Positions 37,148 to 47,840 of a DNA stretch of 64,000 nt are shown one piece after another. The translations under genes and the position numbers were made by a program. Numbering within the stretch: position 1 is the stretch's first letter; each line of letters opens with the position of its first letter. The DNA is from Planomicrobium sp. Y74 (GTDB taxonomy: Bacteria > Bacillota > Bacilli > Bacillales_A > Planococcaceae): contig NZ_RCWH01000008.1 in assembly GCF_003668635.1 (NCBI RefSeq), positions 118,067-182,066 on the forward strand, written 5' to 3'. The notes under the pieces were generated by a model, which searched no databases, had not been told where the DNA came from, and saw nothing but the letters and a program-made list of their open reading frames with translations.

Positions 37148-37477
37148 ATGAATAGTTCATTCACTATTGTTCAATTGATCATTTCAATGCTTTTATTTTA
37201 TGTAATGTTTTTTGGCATCGGCTTTCTCCTGAATATGCTGCTGCGTATGACCTGGCTTATGGCAATCGTCTATCCGGTCGTCATCCTTCTTGTTATTGAC
37301 GATGTTGGCTTCTTTGACTATTTTACGGATCCTGGCCAGTCCTTCTCCATGCTGGGTGATACGATCACATCTCTGACAGGAACAGATATAGCTGTTCTGC
37401 TATCAGGCTTTGCCGGCGCAATTACTGCCGGATTCGTCATGAAAGTTCTACGCAAGATGGGATACCAGATGTTCTAA
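37148..37477 (+). CDS. yuiB: YuiB family membrane protein
   Basis: A 109-residue protein with three predicted membrane helices (about residues 6-27, 34-52 and 81-100), the first beginning IVQLIISMLLFYVMFFGIGF. ATG 37148 is chosen because GGAGG lies at 37132-37136; the frame is open further upstream without another good site. Matches YuiB of B. subtilis in size and location. Function unknown. Confidence 0.78.
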   Translation: MNSSFTIVQLIISMLLFYVMFFGIGFLLNMLLRMTWLMAIVYPVVILLVIDDVGFFDYFTDPGQSFSMLGDTITSLTGTDIAVLLSGFAGAITAGFVMKVLRKMGYQMF

Positions 37478-37480
37478 TGA

Positions 37481-37517
37481 AAAACCGTGCGAGCCAATTG
37501 GCCTGCACGGTTTTTTT
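37481..37517. terminator. Bidirectional terminator between yuiB and yuiD
   Basis: AAAACCGTGC/GCACGGTTTT with an inner CCAATTGG palindrome, T-runs on both strands. Confidence 0.88.
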
Positions 37518-37992
37518 ATAGAATTAAACTGTAGACAATGGCAGAAATCGCAATCCCCGTTAAAGCACCCATAAAGACTTCGCTGGGTTTATGGCCAAGC
37601 AATGTTTTTAATTCCTCAATTTTCTCTTCTTCTTTTTTCTTGGGCCAATTCCTGGTTTCATTCATGAACAGCTGAAGATCTGTCCGCATCTTATTGATCG
37701 TCAATGCCTGCTGGCCTGCCTGGAATCTGACGCCGGTGGCATCATACATCGTGATGACCGCAAACATGGTCGACACTGCGAAAATCGTTGAACCGACTCC
37801 GTGCTCATAGGCAACTGCAGTAGTCAGGGAAGTGACAGCGGCGGAGTGTGAACTGGGCATTCCGCCAGTTGAAGTAAAGAGTTTCCAATCCAATTCCCGG
37901 GTAACGGCATATTGAATAGGAATTTTTATGAATTGGGCAAAGATGATTGCAAAAAGTGCAATCATTAATGGTGTATTCGTGAATAATTCCAT
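37516..37992 (-). CDS. yuiD: Divergent PAP2 family membrane protein (YuiD)
   Basis: A 158-residue membrane protein of the DUF212 family, distantly related to PAP2 phosphatases. TGGMPSSHSAAVTSL contains the PSSH part of the phosphatase motif, and MYDATGVRFQAGQQA follows. Other PAP2 catalytic residues are not clear, so phosphatase activity is uncertain. Same length as B. subtilis YuiD. It is divergent from pepA. Confidence 0.85.
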   Translation of the reverse strand: MELFTNTPLMIALFAIIFAQFIKIPIQYAVTRELDWKLFTSTGGMPSSHSAAVTSLTTAVAYEHGVGSTIFAVSTMFAVITMYDATGVRFQAGQQALTINKMRTDLQLFMNETRNWPKKKEEEKIEELKTLLGHKPSEVFMGALTGIAISAIVYSLIL

Positions 37993-38140
37993 CCAACAAT
38001 CAACCTTTCAAATAAAATCTGTTGATTCAGTATAACATATTCCGTTCTCACCAAACTCCCAAACCATTTCGAAGCTCGAACTACTAAGCACTTGAATTCC
38101 ATGCTAAACTTATATGGAACAGATAAAGAGGAGGAGACTT

Positions 38141-39634
38141 ATGAATATTTCAGTACACAGCACTGAGCAGCACAATGAAGCAGAGATTTTGATCGTTGGC
38201 CTAACACGCCACCCAGAGAACACAACGGGCTGGAACCAGTTCTCAGAGAGATTCGATGGAAAGCTGCAGGATTGGGTGAAAAACGAACTTTCTTTCGATA
38301 AGAATAATATTATTACATATCCATCCTTGTCCGGCAGCATCCCGCGGGTTATGTTCGTCGGCTTGGACGACCGGAAAAAATTGAATGAAGATGATATCCG
38401 TGCAGCTTTCGGCTTGGCAGGCAAAGAGCTGGTCAAGAAAAAAATCAAACATGCGGCCATCTACCTCGATTCATTCCAAAATGACGAAGTCGGTGCGGAA
38501 GATGCAGCTTACCTTGCTGCTGAAGGAATCAGCATGGGCATGTACAGCTTCGCTGACTATAAAACTTCTTCAAATGAAGCGGAAATAGAGCTTGAGGACT
38601 TAACAATTCTATCAGAGGAAAATTCTGAAGACATCGAGGCTGCGGCGCGAATCGGCCAGGTATTCGGCGAGTCGGTTAACGAAGCGCGTACACTGGTCAA
38701 TATGCCAGGGAATATCCTGACTGCAACAGCACTCGCTGATTATGCACAGGAACTCGGTGAGCAGTACGGCTTTGAGATGGACATCCTCGACAAAGCACAG
38801 ATGGAAGAATTGGGCATGGGGGCTATTTTGGCCGTCAACCAGGGTTCTGTAGAAGAACCCCGCTTGATTGTGATGAAATATAAAGCAACAGAGTCATTTG
38901 AAGATCCGCTTGCGCTTGTCGGCAAAGGGATCACTTTTGATACAGGCGGTTATTCATTGAAACCGAAAGACGGTATTGTCGGTATGAAAGGCGATATGGG
39001 CGGAGCTGCAGCAGTACTTGGAGCTATGAAAATCATCGGGGAATTAAAACCGGCCAAGAACGTTGTGGCGGTCATCGCATCCACTGACAATATGGTATCA
39101 GGCAATGCATTCAAACCGGATGATGTCATCACTTCTTTAAGCGGGAAAACAATTGAAATTCTTAATACAGATGCTGAAGGGCGTTTGGTGCTGGCGGATT
39201 CCGTTACGTACGCCAAGCAATTGGGGGCAACACGCATCATTGATGTTGCTACGCTTACAGGCGGTGTTATCGTTGCTCTCGGCATGGACAAAACTGGGGC
39301 ACTCACGAATGACGAAGCATTTTTCGAGGAATTTCTGGAAGCATCCAATGAAACAGGGGAATTTGTATGGCGTCTGCCATTAACCGAAAATGACAAAAAA
39401 CGTCTGCGCAAAAGCGACGTGGCTGATTTGAATAACTCACCGGGACGCGATGGCCATATGATTTTCGGCGGCGGGTTTGTAGGTGAATTTGTTGAAGACA
39501 CACCGTGGATCCATTTGGATATAGCGGGAACATCATTTACAGCAGCTGCCCATGATCTGGGGCCTAAAGGCGGTACAGGAGCAATGGTCAGAACATTGGC
39601 GATGATGGTCGAAAGTTTGGCTGAGGAAAAATAA
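38141..39634 (+). CDS. pepA: Leucyl aminopeptidase PepA (M17 family)
   Basis: Cytoplasmic di-zinc aminopeptidase, 497 residues, removing N-terminal residues from peptides. Metal and catalytic residues are in VGKGITFDTGGYSLKP, MKGDMGGAAAVLGAM and the M17 signature NTDAEGRLVLAD. The N-terminal macro-like domain covers roughly residues 1-160. Start at ATG 38141 behind GAGGAGGAG; the frame runs up to ATG 38114, but that has no ribosome binding site. Known in B. subtilis as YuiE. M17 members can also bind DNA or act on Cys-Gly. Confidence 0.93.
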   Translation: MNISVHSTEQHNEAEILIVGLTRHPENTTGWNQFSERFDGKLQDWVKNELSFDKNNIITYPSLSGSIPRVMFVGLDDRKKLNEDDIRAAFGLAGKELVKKKIKHAAIYLDSFQNDEVGAEDAAYLAAEGISMGMYSFADYKTSSNEAEIELEDLTILSEENSEDIEAAARIGQVFGESVNEARTLVNMPGNILTATALADYAQELGEQYGFEMDILDKAQMEELGMGAILAVNQGSVEEPRLIVMKYKATESFEDPLALVGKGITFDTGGYSLKPKDGIVGMKGDMGGAAAVLGAMKIIGELKPAKNVVAVIASTDNMVSGNAFKPDDVITSLSGKTIEILNTDAEGRLVLADSVTYAKQLGATRIIDVATLTGGVIVALGMDKTGALTNDEAFFEEFLEASNETGEFVWRLPLTENDKKRLRKSDVADLNNSPGRDGHMIFGGGFVGEFVEDTPWIHLDIAGTSFTAAAHDLGPKGGTGAMVRTLAMMVESLAEEK

Positions 39635-39641
39635 CCAAAAG

Positions 39642-39676
39642 AAAAACCTGCAGACTCAATTGTCTGCAGGTTTTTT
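39642..39676. terminator. Bidirectional terminator between pepA and mrpG
   Basis: AAAAACCTGCAGAC/GTCTGCAGGTTTTT, 14-bp perfect stem; the mrpG stop is in the loop. Confidence 0.92.
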
Positions 39677-40039
39677 CAATGCGAATCTTTTTTTCTTGCG
39701 CTGGACAGCAGGCCCCAAATCGTCCCGTACTGTCTGCTCTGCCACTTTAGTGCCTGATATATAGGCAGCACGGCCGATTAAATGGCCTCCAACCGGAGCC
39801 GTTATGAACAGAAAGGCGATGGCGATGATCATCTGTGTGTTGAAAATACCTTCTATCAGCCAAAAGTGGATAAATGCACCCGACAGGATGGCCAATACCC
39901 CCAGTGTAGAACTCTTAGAGGCAGCATGTGTGCGTGTATAGACATCCGGCAAACGAACAAGGCCAAGAGCTGTTACAACGCTGAAAAGGACGCCTGAGCT
40001 GATCAGAATAATGATGAGGATGTTAGCGATTGTTGTCAC
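39656..40039 (-). CDS. mrpG: Mrp antiporter subunit G
   Basis: Small subunit of the seven-gene Mrp Na+/H+ antiporter complex, 127 residues with three helices, PhaG/MnhG family. The conserved GLVRLPDVYTRTHAASKS and TAPVGGHLIGRAAY are present. The start is GTG 40039 behind GAGAGGAGAG, overlapping mrpF by 17 bases. Last gene of the operon. Confidence 0.93.
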   Translation of the reverse strand: MTTIANILIIILISSGVLFSVVTALGLVRLPDVYTRTHAASKSSTLGVLAILSGAFIHFWLIEGIFNTQMIIAIAFLFITAPVGGHLIGRAAYISGTKVAEQTVRDDLGPAVQRKKKRFALKKPADN

Positions 40040-40304
40040 GATCGAAAATCTCTCCTCTCTCGATGAATTTAGCGAATGCTGCTGTGCCGATAAAGGACAG
40101 TATGCTCAGCAACAGGATAATCTCCAGGAAGAATTCCGTTTCGATAATCAGAGATAGGAGAGCCACGATGGAAACCAGGCTGATTCCGATTGCATCAAGT
40201 GCCACAACCCGGTCAGCGACTGTTGGCCCTTTGACCAAACGGAATAGAAGACCTGCAAAAGCGATGCTGACGACTGCCAGCGAAACCCAATAAAACATCA
40301 TCAT
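40023..40304 (-). CDS. mrpF: Mrp antiporter subunit F
   Basis: A 93-residue three-helix subunit of the Mrp complex (MnhF/PhaF family), with RLVKGPTVADRVVALDAIG, the family hallmark. ATG follows GGAGGTGAG and overlaps mrpE by 4 bases. In some bacilli MrpF alone has been linked to bile-salt and sodium efflux. Confidence 0.93.
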   Translation of the reverse strand: MMMFYWVSLAVVSIAFAGLLFRLVKGPTVADRVVALDAIGISLVSIVALLSLIIETEFFLEIILLLSILSFIGTAAFAKFIERGEIFDRDNNR

Positions 40305-40780
40305 GGGCGGCTCACCTCCAGTATGGCACGCTCAAAGGTATTCTTAATGGAAGATACGGCTTCATCGATATCATCAAAATCCAGCGCATGGATATAAAGC
40401 CTTTTCTGGTCATCGGATATTCCGACGACAAGCGTTCCGGGAGTCAGCGTAATCAAGGCTGAAAGCAAAGTTACTTCCCAATCCTGCTTCAGTTCAGTTT
40501 CCATTTCAAAAATTGCTGGCTTGATATTCAATTTCGGACGAAGAACGATGCGCAAAACCTGCAAGCTTGATAACGTCAATTCCTTCAGGAAAAGGAAAAA
40601 CAAAGAAATTACTGCCCATACGCGGGTCAAATACAATCTTCCTTTAAAGAATCGGCGCATCAGGATAATGATTCCCAAGCCGACCAAAAAGCCGATGGCG
40701 AATCCGGAAGGAGTAAAGGACACCGAGATGAACATCCAAACGATTGCCAGAAAGAAGTTCAATAGGATTTGTGAAGACAT
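40301..40780 (-). CDS. mrpE: Mrp antiporter subunit E
   Basis: A 159-residue membrane subunit (MnhE/PhaE family) with two or three N-terminal helices and a cytoplasmic domain containing LLSALITLTPGTLVVGISDD, the conserved core. ATG follows AAGGAG, 5 bases after mrpD. Confidence 0.92.
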   Translation of the reverse strand: MSSQILLNFFLAIVWMFISVSFTPSGFAIGFLVGLGIIILMRRFFKGRLYLTRVWAVISLFFLFLKELTLSSLQVLRIVLRPKLNIKPAIFEMETELKQDWEVTLLSALITLTPGTLVVGISDDQKRLYIHALDFDDIDEAVSSIKNTFERAILEVSRP

Positions 40781-40785
40781 ATCAT

Positions 40786-42267
40786 CTACTCCTTAAATAC
40801 CGCTTCAATATAAAGCGATGGATTCAGCAGCACTTCAGCCGCACCAGAAACGAATGGCATGAAGAGTTCCGCACCGACTCCGAAGAATACTGTTACGGCA
40901 ACCAGTAACATCGAAGGGATCAGCATAGCGTGATAAGCTGATTTTTTTAAAGGTTCAGTTTCTACAGGTTCACCCCAGAATGCATAAATAAATATGCGAA
41001 CCGCACTTAACAGCACGATGAGGCTTGTAGCGAGAATGACAATGCTTCCCCAGAACTGCGGACCTTCAAATCCGCCTTGGATAATCAGCAGCTTACCGGG
41101 GAAACCGCTCAGCGGAGGTATTCCCGCAAGCCCGAATGCTGCAACCAGATAAGTCCAGCCGAGCACTGGGTAGGTTTTCATCAATCCGCCCATTTTGCGC
41201 AGATTTGAAGTTCCGAATATGACAGCTACAATCCCGACAAGGAAAAATAATGCCGCTTTAATCATCATGTCATGAATCAGATAAAGAATCGAACCTTGGA
41301 CACCAGCTTCATTCAGCTGAGATACTCCGAACAGGATGACTCCGACTGCAATGATGATGTTGTAGATGATAATCTTCTTTACATCGAAATAGGCGAGTGC
41401 ACCGACACATCCGGCCAATATGGTCAGGATGGCGATGATGGCCAATAACTCATGGGTGAATCCGACATTCATGGTAAAGAACAGCGTGTATGTACGCATG
41501 ATGGCGTAGACACCAACTTTTGTCAGCAACGCTCCGAATAATGCAAGAATCGGCATTGGAGGTGCATGGTAAGAAGCCGGCAGCCAGAAGTACAATGGGA
41601 AAATCGCGGCCTTGAAGCCGAAAACCACCAGGAACAACACAGCTATAACTGTCAGAATACCGGTATTTTCAATCTGTGGTATTTTGACGGCCAGATCTGC
41701 CATATTCAAAGTCCCTGTCACTGAGTAGAGAAGCGCGACAGCGGCTACAAATAATGCGGACGAAATAATATTGACCAGCAAATACTTGATTGATTCACGA
41801 AGCTGCTGGCGTTCACCGCCGTGGACAATCAATGTATATGATGCCATCAACAGAACTTCGACAAAAACGAATAAGTTGAATATATCGCCGGTTGTGAAAG
41901 CTCCATTGACACCTGTCAACAGGAACAGCACTGCCGGGTAGTAGAACGATTGCTCACGCTTTATCCCGATTGTCGGGAAGCTGTAAAGTACGACAAACAA
42001 CACAATAAGCGATGTCGTGACGACCAGCAGCGCGGAGAACAGGTCCGACACCATTGAGATTCCGAATGGTGCCGGCCAGCTTCCCAGTGTCACTACTTGT
42101 ATTCCATCGATATATACCTTGAATAACAGGAACAAGGAAGCAATAAGAGTGACTAGAGCGCTAATGAGTGCGACCAAACGCTGCATTTTGATTTTATTCG
42201 GAAACAGCATTAGGATTGTAGCCATTATCAATGGAATGATGATCGGGAACAATAACAGATTACTCAT
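40786..42267 (-). CDS. mrpD: Mrp antiporter subunit D
   Basis: A 493-residue proton-translocating subunit related to complex I NuoM/NuoN, with about fourteen helices. Conserved charged residues sit in [16 protein letters not shown] and in the loop before [16 protein letters not shown]. It works with MrpA in coupling proton entry to sodium export. Overlaps mrpC by 8 bases. Confidence 0.95.
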   Translation of the reverse strand: MSNLLLFPIIIPLIMATILMLFPNKIKMQRLVALISALVTLIASLFLLFKVYIDGIQVVTLGSWPAPFGISMVSDLFSALLVVTTSLIVLFVVLYSFPTIGIKREQSFYYPAVLFLLTGVNGAFTTGDIFNLFVFVEVLLMASYTLIVHGGERQQLRESIKYLLVNIISSALFVAAVALLYSVTGTLNMADLAVKIPQIENTGILTVIAVLFLVVFGFKAAIFPLYFWLPASYHAPPMPILALFGALLTKVGVYAIMRTYTLFFTMNVGFTHELLAIIAILTILAGCVGALAYFDVKKIIIYNIIIAVGVILFGVSQLNEAGVQGSILYLIHDMMIKAALFFLVGIVAVIFGTSNLRKMGGLMKTYPVLGWTYLVAAFGLAGIPPLSGFPGKLLIIQGGFEGPQFWGSIVILATSLIVLLSAVRIFIYAFWGEPVETEPLKKSAYHAMLIPSMLLVAVTVFFGVGAELFMPFVSGAAEVLLNPSLYIEAVFKE

Positions 42268-42607
42268 GGTCTTCAGTTCCTTTCAGCAATTCCATATTGT
42301 CAGTACCAAGCTCCTGATAAGCTCGGTAAGCAACAACTAGAAAAAAAGATGTAACAGCAAACGAAATTACGATCGCTGTCAATATTAGAGCCTGCGGCAG
42401 GGGATCTGCATAATCGGAAACAGAAACACCGTCCGCAACAACCGGAGGGGCTTCCCCGCCAAGGCCGCCCATGGTCAATAGAAGCAAATGGGCGCCATGG
42501 CTGAGGAGGCCGGTGCCGATAATAATGCGAATCAGGCTTTTCGAAAGCATAAGGTAAACAGCTGCCATGAACAGAAAGCCAATGACAACCGACATGATAA
42601 TTTCCAT
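42260..42607 (-). CDS. mrpC: Mrp antiporter subunit C
   Basis: A 115-residue three-helix subunit homologous to NuoK of complex [21 protein letters not shown] is the typical signature with the conserved proline and acidic residue. Its start overlaps the mrpB stop (TAATG). Confidence 0.94.
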   Translation of the reverse strand: MEIIMSVVIGFLFMAAVYLMLSKSLIRIIIGTGLLSHGAHLLLLTMGGLGGEAPPVVADGVSVSDYADPLPQALILTAIVISFAVTSFFLVVAYRAYQELGTDNMELLKGTEDHE

Positions 42608-43029
42608 TATTCATCCTCTCCAATCGTTTGAATAATGGTCATCGTAACGCCAACAACAACCAAATAGACTCCTGCATCAAAAAGCATCGCTGAATGCAGG
42701 GAAGTTTTGCCGAACAGCGGCAATTCGAAATAATCATATGCGTGTGTAAAGAATGGGACATCAAACAGTATAGATGCAGCAGCTGTAGCAATCGCCAACA
42801 GCAGTCCTACGGAAGTCATGACGACATAATTGACGGGAATAATTTTTTTAACCGTCTGGATTCCGAATGCAAGCATCAACAAAACGATGGCACTCGCTGT
42901 CAGCAATCCGCCGACAAATCCGCCGCCGGGTGTATAATGGCCGGCGAAAAAGATATGGACAGCGAACATTAGAATGATGAAGGTTACAACTTTTGTAACC
43001 GTTTGAAGCATGACATCATTTGTTTTCAT
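42607..43029 (-). CDS. mrpB: Mrp antiporter subunit B
   Basis: A 140-residue subunit (MnhB family) with four helices; [17 protein letters not shown] is the conserved segment. ATG follows AAGGAGG and lies 14 bases inside mrpA, so translation is coupled. Confidence 0.94.
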   Translation of the reverse strand: MKTNDVMLQTVTKVVTFIILMFAVHIFFAGHYTPGGGFVGGLLTASAIVLLMLAFGIQTVKKIIPVNYVVMTSVGLLLAIATAAASILFDVPFFTHAYDYFELPLFGKTSLHSAMLFDAGVYLVVVGVTMTIIQTIGEDE

Positions 43030-45427
43030 GCTGACCCTCCTTTTTCGTAAGCCTCAGCTTGATCAGTGTAATAATGCCGATTCCTGCGATTCCAAGAACA
43101 CCAATCTCAAACAAAGTATCAAATCCACGGTAATCGACAAGAATTACGTTAACGATGTTTCCGCCGCCCGCTTCCTTATAAACGGTTTCCTTATAGAATT
43201 CGGAAATGGAAGGGAGGGCCTTTCCGGAATGGGCAGCCAGTGCAATCAGCGTCATCATAACACCGACGCCTAGAGCAATCATGGCATTTCCGAACCGGAA
43301 ACGCATACGTTCTTCTTTTCTGCTGATCTGCGGCAGATGATAAAAAGCCAACAGGAACAATGCAACAGAAATTGTTTCAATGACCAACTGGGTCAACGCC
43401 AGGTCTGGTGCTCGGAAAATGACGAAGAACAATGCCACCGAATAACCGACTGCCCCGAGTGCGATGATCGCGGTAAGGCGGGATTTCGAAAACAGGATCG
43501 TCACTGTTGAACCGAGCAGTGCCAGCATAATGACGATTTCATACAAACCGACCGGAGCCAAGTTATTCATATCAATCGCAAAAGCGTCATTCAACACAAA
43601 TGTGCCAAGAACGATGATAACGAGGAAACTGAACATATAAACGAGATACGAGCGGATAAAGCCGGTCATATAAAGTCTTGAGAAGCGGTTGGCTCCCATG
43701 TCGCTCAGGAACATCCCTTTATCGTACAGGCTGTTCAAAGTATTCGGGAAGCGTTCGTATTGATGCTGCCATTTGCGCAGCGTCCAGAACATCAGTCCGC
43801 CGACTGCAAAAATACCGAGGGTCATCCACAGTTCAGGTGTAATATAGCCGTGCCAGGCGGCAACATGGACATGGACATCTGATGGTGATTCATACATAAA
43901 TGGCTGAATAGCAGCAACGGCTGGATTAACGAGCCATTCACCGACAATATTCGGGATAAAGAAGATGACGACTGCCAATATGGCCAGGAAGACAGGCGAA
44001 ATCAGCATGCCTTTAGGTGCTTCATGTGCCGGTTTCGGCAATTCTTCCGGTTTGTGTTTTCCGGCAAATGTATGGAATACAAAATAGAAACTGTAGATGA
44101 ATGTGAAAACGGAACCGATCCAGGCGATTACCGGGAACAGGATGCCCCAGACATCCATTGAGAATAAATCAAATTCGGTTAGAGCGACCATACCGGTCAG
44201 GAACATTTCCTTACTAAGGAAACCACCAAACGGCGGCAAACCTGCCATCGAAAATGCACCGATCATAGCTACCGTAAAGCTGATCGGCATCAAACTCATC
44301 AAACCGCCGAGCTTCCGGATATCGCGTGTTCCTGTTTCATGGTCCACAATTCCGGCGATCATGAACAGGCTGCCTTTAAATACAGCATGGTTGATCAAGT
44401 GGAAAATCGCCGCAAAGCCTGCGTATTTCAAAGCGATTTCTGTGGCGTTTTCAACATGGAATCCAGCAGCTGATACGCCGAGCAGCGACATAATCAAACC
44501 CAGTTGGGAAACAGTGGAGAACGCCAGAATGCCTTTTAGGTCTTTTTGCTTCAAAGCGAAGAATGAACCCCAAAGCATGGTGAACAGCCCAATACCCGTC
44601 ACCAGCCAAACCCAAGTGCCGGATGCGGCAAATATAGGTGTGAAGCGGGCAACCAGGTATAGTCCTGCTTTTACCATTGTTGCGGAGTGCAGATAAGCAC
44701 TGACCGGAGTCGGCGCTTCCATGGCATCCGGCAACCAGATGTAGAACGGGAACTGTGCAGATTTCGTAAACGCTCCGAGAAGAATCAACACGAGCGCCCA
44801 GACGAAGAAGTCATGGCCCACCAATTCTGGAGCCTGCGAAATTAGCCCACGGATTGAATAAGTGTTGCCCATGATTCCGAGCAGCACAAAGCCCCCAAGC
44901 ATCATCAATCCGCCAAATACAGTTATTATCATTGACTTCAGCGCACCGAATCTTGAACGGTCGCGTGTATACCAATAGCCGATGAGCAGGAAAGATGAAA
45001 TGGAGGTCAATTCCCAGAACAGGTACAGCGAGATCAAGTGGTCAGACTGAACAACCCCGAGCATCGCTGTCATGAACATCAGGAGATAAACATAGAAATT
45101 ATGTAGTTGTTCGCGGTACTTATCCAGATAGAATATGGAATAGAGTACGACTAGAGCTCCAATGCCCGTGATAAGCAATGAAAACAATAAACTCAATCCG
45201 TCGATATAGGCGATAAATGCGATATCAAGCGAAGGAATCCATTGCAGTTCGGACACACGATTGCCGCCTTCTGCAATTGAGGGAAGCAAAGTGGAGTAAT
45301 AGATGAATAATGCTGCAGGGACCAGCAATACAAACCAGCCCGTATGGATCTGTCCGACTTTTTTGAACAGCAGCGGAATAAACAGAGCCGCAATTATGGG
45401 CAGAAAAATTAATAACACGAGTGACAA
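43016..45427 (-). CDS. mrpA: Mrp antiporter subunit A
   Basis: The largest Mrp subunit, 803 residues and about twenty helices: a NuoL-like N-terminal part (LYLFWELTSISSFLLIGYWY, SAYLHSATMVKAGLYL) and a C-terminal extension combining a NuoJ-like segment and an MrpB-like domain (VNVILVDYRGFDTLFEIGVL). First gene of mrpABCDEFG, which exports Na+ in exchange for H+ and supports salt and alkali tolerance. The start is placed at TTG 45427, six bases after AAAGGAGG; in-frame ATGs further up (45454, 45448) lie before or in that site. Confidence 0.93.
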   Translation of the reverse strand: MSLVLLIFLPIIAALFIPLLFKKVGQIHTGWFVLLVPAALFIYYSTLLPSIAEGGNRVSELQWIPSLDIAFIAYIDGLSLLFSLLITGIGALVVLYSIFYLDKYREQLHNFYVYLLMFMTAMLGVVQSDHLISLYLFWELTSISSFLLIGYWYTRDRSRFGALKSMIITVFGGLMMLGGFVLLGIMGNTYSIRGLISQAPELVGHDFFVWALVLILLGAFTKSAQFPFYIWLPDAMEAPTPVSAYLHSATMVKAGLYLVARFTPIFAASGTWVWLVTGIGLFTMLWGSFFALKQKDLKGILAFSTVSQLGLIMSLLGVSAAGFHVENATEIALKYAGFAAIFHLINHAVFKGSLFMIAGIVDHETGTRDIRKLGGLMSLMPISFTVAMIGAFSMAGLPPFGGFLSKEMFLTGMVALTEFDLFSMDVWGILFPVIAWIGSVFTFIYSFYFVFHTFAGKHKPEELPKPAHEAPKGMLISPVFLAILAVVIFFIPNIVGEWLVNPAVAAIQPFMYESPSDVHVHVAAWHGYITPELWMTLGIFAVGGLMFWTLRKWQHQYERFPNTLNSLYDKGMFLSDMGANRFSRLYMTGFIRSYLVYMFSFLVIIVLGTFVLNDAFAIDMNNLAPVGLYEIVIMLALLGSTVTILFSKSRLTAIIALGAVGYSVALFFVIFRAPDLALTQLVIETISVALFLLAFYHLPQISRKEERMRFRFGNAMIALGVGVMMTLIALAAHSGKALPSISEFYKETVYKEAGGGNIVNVILVDYRGFDTLFEIGVLGIAGIGIITLIKLRLTKKEGQHENK

Positions 45428-45613
45428 AAGAATCCTCCTTTCGAGCATATACATGATGAGTTGCTAAAAAAATTATAACGTAAATCCAGCCGCTTTGCAT
45501 TGTTGGGCGTTTATTTGAAAGGAAAACGACACATTTTCAAAGGATTATAAAGATAGGAAGAAACTCATGCGAAATAACGAAAATTTTTTCTGTGAAAATC
45601 ATTTTTATCGCAT

Positions 45614-45646
45614 AAAAAAGACGGATTTCGAAAAGAAATCCGTCTT
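45614..45646 (-). terminator. Terminator of the MFS gene
   Basis: AAGACGGATTTC/GAAATCCGTCTT stem with T-run on the minus strand. Confidence 0.87.
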
Positions 45647-45685
45647 CCGGGAAGTGGTTCTAAACAGAATATTAAATTGTTAAGG

Positions 45686-46918
45686 CTACATCGATTTCAT
45701 TTCCTGCTCGAGCAGCACGTCTTCGAAATCCTGGTCGGGTTTTGCCAAAGTATATTTCAAAAAGGCAAAAGCCAAAATGAACAATACTCCGGTAACGATG
45801 AACACAGAAGAGATTCCGATAAAACCACTCACGATTCCGCCGAATACCGGTCCGATTATGTTTCCTAGAAACCGGAAACTTGTGTTATAGCCCATAATTT
45901 CGCCTTGTATCTCGACAGGTGCCTCCCGCCGCATCAGCGCAGTGGTTGTTGGAATCATACCACCGACTGCAACTCCAAACAGCAGACGCAAAACCATCAA
46001 TTGCCAGAGCTCTGTAACAAAAGCCTGCGGCACAATGAAGGTAAACGACAGCAACAGGAGAAAGCCCAGCACTTTTTCATAACCGATTGAATCTCCGAGC
46101 CGGCCCCAGCGGCGCGCAAACAGCAGGTTGCCGACACCGGCAGCACTGAAAGTTACGCCGGCCAGGAAAGCGACCTGTGAACTGTCGACTGTCAGTTCTG
46201 CCACATAAAGCGATAATAATGGCTGGATGCTGAAATTCCCGATTTGGATCAATGAAGTGACGATCATCACATTGATCAGCAGCCGGTGGTGCAGAATCCC
46301 TTGGATTATCGTTTTGCGTGCATAGACATGGGCGTCTTTATTGGCAACTTTTTTAATTTCTTTGATTCCCAAAGCTACAAGCGATGCAGCAATCCCGATG
46401 ACAACAGCTGTAATAATGAAGGTGTAATCAAAACCGAAAGAGTCAGCCATCAATCCGCCGATAACCGGTCCGAACAAAGTTCCGGAAACACTGCCCATCT
46501 GCAATGTGCCAAGTGTTTTTCCGGCAATTTCCTTCGGTGTCTGTGTGCTGACAAATGCCAGCGAAGTCGGGATGAATCCAGTCACAACTCCCATGAACAG
46601 CCGGATCATGAATAATTCGTGGACGGAATCTGCGGCTCCCATCAGATAAATGCTGATTGCGATACCGAAACCATTGATGATCAATATCGGCTTATAGCCG
46701 TAGCGGTCTGCGATTCGGCCCCATATGGGTGACATGAATAATGCAGCGACAAACGTTACGCCGAATACCAGCCCGGCCCAGCGCTGAACGTATTCATCCG
46801 AAAAATCTCCGAGCGACTCTATATAAAGGGATAAAAAAGGCATAATCATCGTCGTGCTTCCTGCTACCAGAAAGTTCGTGACCATGATAATAATGAAATT
46901 TCTTTTTTGCACATCCAT
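45686..46918 (-). CDS. MFS multidrug-type exporter
   Basis: Major facilitator with twelve predicted helices, 410 residues. Motif A is visible as [16 protein letters not shown] in loop 2-3 and again degenerate as [16 protein letters not shown] in loop 8-9. The helix 5 region [20 protein letters not shown] is motif C (gxxxGPxxGG), which marks drug:H+ antiporters (DHA1). Substrate unknown. It diverges from the peptidyl-prolyl isomerase gene, about 130 bases apart, and has its own terminator. Confidence 0.85.
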   Translation of the reverse strand: MDVQKRNFIIIMVTNFLVAGSTTMIMPFLSLYIESLGDFSDEYVQRWAGLVFGVTFVAALFMSPIWGRIADRYGYKPILIINGFGIAISIYLMGAADSVHELFMIRLFMGVVTGFIPTSLAFVSTQTPKEIAGKTLGTLQMGSVSGTLFGPVIGGLMADSFGFDYTFIITAVVIGIAASLVALGIKEIKKVANKDAHVYARKTIIQGILHHRLLINVMIVTSLIQIGNFSIQPLLSLYVAELTVDSSQVAFLAGVTFSAAGVGNLLFARRWGRLGDSIGYEKVLGFLLLLSFTFIVPQAFVTELWQLMVLRLLFGVAVGGMIPTTTALMRREAPVEIQGEIMGYNTSFRFLGNIIGPVFGGIVSGFIGISSVFIVTGVLFILAFAFLKYTLAKPDQDFEDVLLEQEMKSM

Positions 46919-47048
46919 AACGGATACCTTCTTTCTGAAACGTGCATCTGCTTCTATTATATATTATTTCGCTACTCGAAAAAAGAAAGATAAATTACCA
47001 GTGAATTCCGAAATCTATTGTGCTAGAATAAAGCGGGGTGAATGCAAA

Positions 47049-47762
47049 ATGAAAAAATTACTGATGCCTATTTTAATGGCAACAGCCCTGCTGGCCGCAT
47101 GCGGAACGCAGGAAGCTGATAAAGAATCAGACAAGGAACCAACCGAACAACAAACAGCTTCGACTGTTGAATCCAGTGGAGATTATCCACAATTGACGGA
47201 TGAAGTCGCCGAAAACGAAGCTTTAGTGGATATGAATACATCCATGGGAACGATTAAAATAAAATTATTTCCGGAACTCGCTCCAAAAACAGTGGAGAAC
47301 TTCCTGACTCATGCAAAAGATGGTTATTACGATGGCGTAATCTTCCATCGTGTCATCAAGGATTTCATGATTCAGGGAGGAGATCCTGAAGGAACAGGCA
47401 GAGGCGGAGAAAGCATCTACGGAAAAGGTTTTGAAGATGAAATTTCTGATCGCCTCTATAACTTCCGGGGGGCTCTGTCCATGGCAAATGCCGGTCCTGG
47501 AACAAACGGCAGCCAGTTCTTCATCGTCCAGCTTCCTGAATTGCCGGAAGAAGGACTGCCGCCGGCTGACTATCCGGAAGAAGTCAGAGAAGAATATGCA
47601 GCAAATGGTGGAACTCCATGGCTAGACGGCAAGCATACCGTATTCGGCCATGTTGTCGAAGGCATGGATATTGTCGATGCCATCGCTGAAGTCGAAACGA
47701 TCCACGGAGATCGTCCTGTAGAAGATATAGTTATCGAATCCATCGACATCATTCAGGAATAG
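47049..47762 (+). CDS. Lipoprotein peptidyl-prolyl cis-trans isomerase (cyclophilin type)
   Basis: A 237-residue exported cyclophilin. The signal peptide ends in lipobox LLAAC (Cys18), a charged linker follows, then the cyclophilin domain from about residue 55: [35 protein letters not shown] and NGSQFFIVQ contain the catalytic Arg and surrounding residues. It likely assists folding of exported proteins on the outer face of the membrane. ATG 47049 is preceded by GGGGTGA; the long upstream open frame is not coding. Confidence 0.9.
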   Translation: MKKLLMPILMATALLAACGTQEADKESDKEPTEQQTASTVESSGDYPQLTDEVAENEALVDMNTSMGTIKIKLFPELAPKTVENFLTHAKDGYYDGVIFHRVIKDFMIQGGDPEGTGRGGESIYGKGFEDEISDRLYNFRGALSMANAGPGTNGSQFFIVQLPELPEEGLPPADYPEEVREEYAANGGTPWLDGKHTVFGHVVEGMDIVDAIAEVETIHGDRPVEDIVIESIDIIQE

Positions 47763-47763
47763 C

Positions 47764-47796
47764 AAAAAGGAAGATCCACAGAGGATCTTCCTTTTT
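47764..47796 (+). terminator. Terminator after the isomerase gene
   Basis: AAAAAGGAAGATCC/GGATCTTCCTTTTT. The 9-bp core GGAAGATCC/GGATCTTCC is the same as in the patB terminator at 48356-48391. Confidence 0.9.
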
Positions 47797-47840
47797 CAGC
47801 TTATTGTGAAAGATTATCAATGCAGGAATCGATATTACGC

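Noticed and set aside
44097..44696. 199-codon frame antisense to mrpA
   Set aside because: Shadow of a strongly conserved gene; no start signal and unlikely composition.
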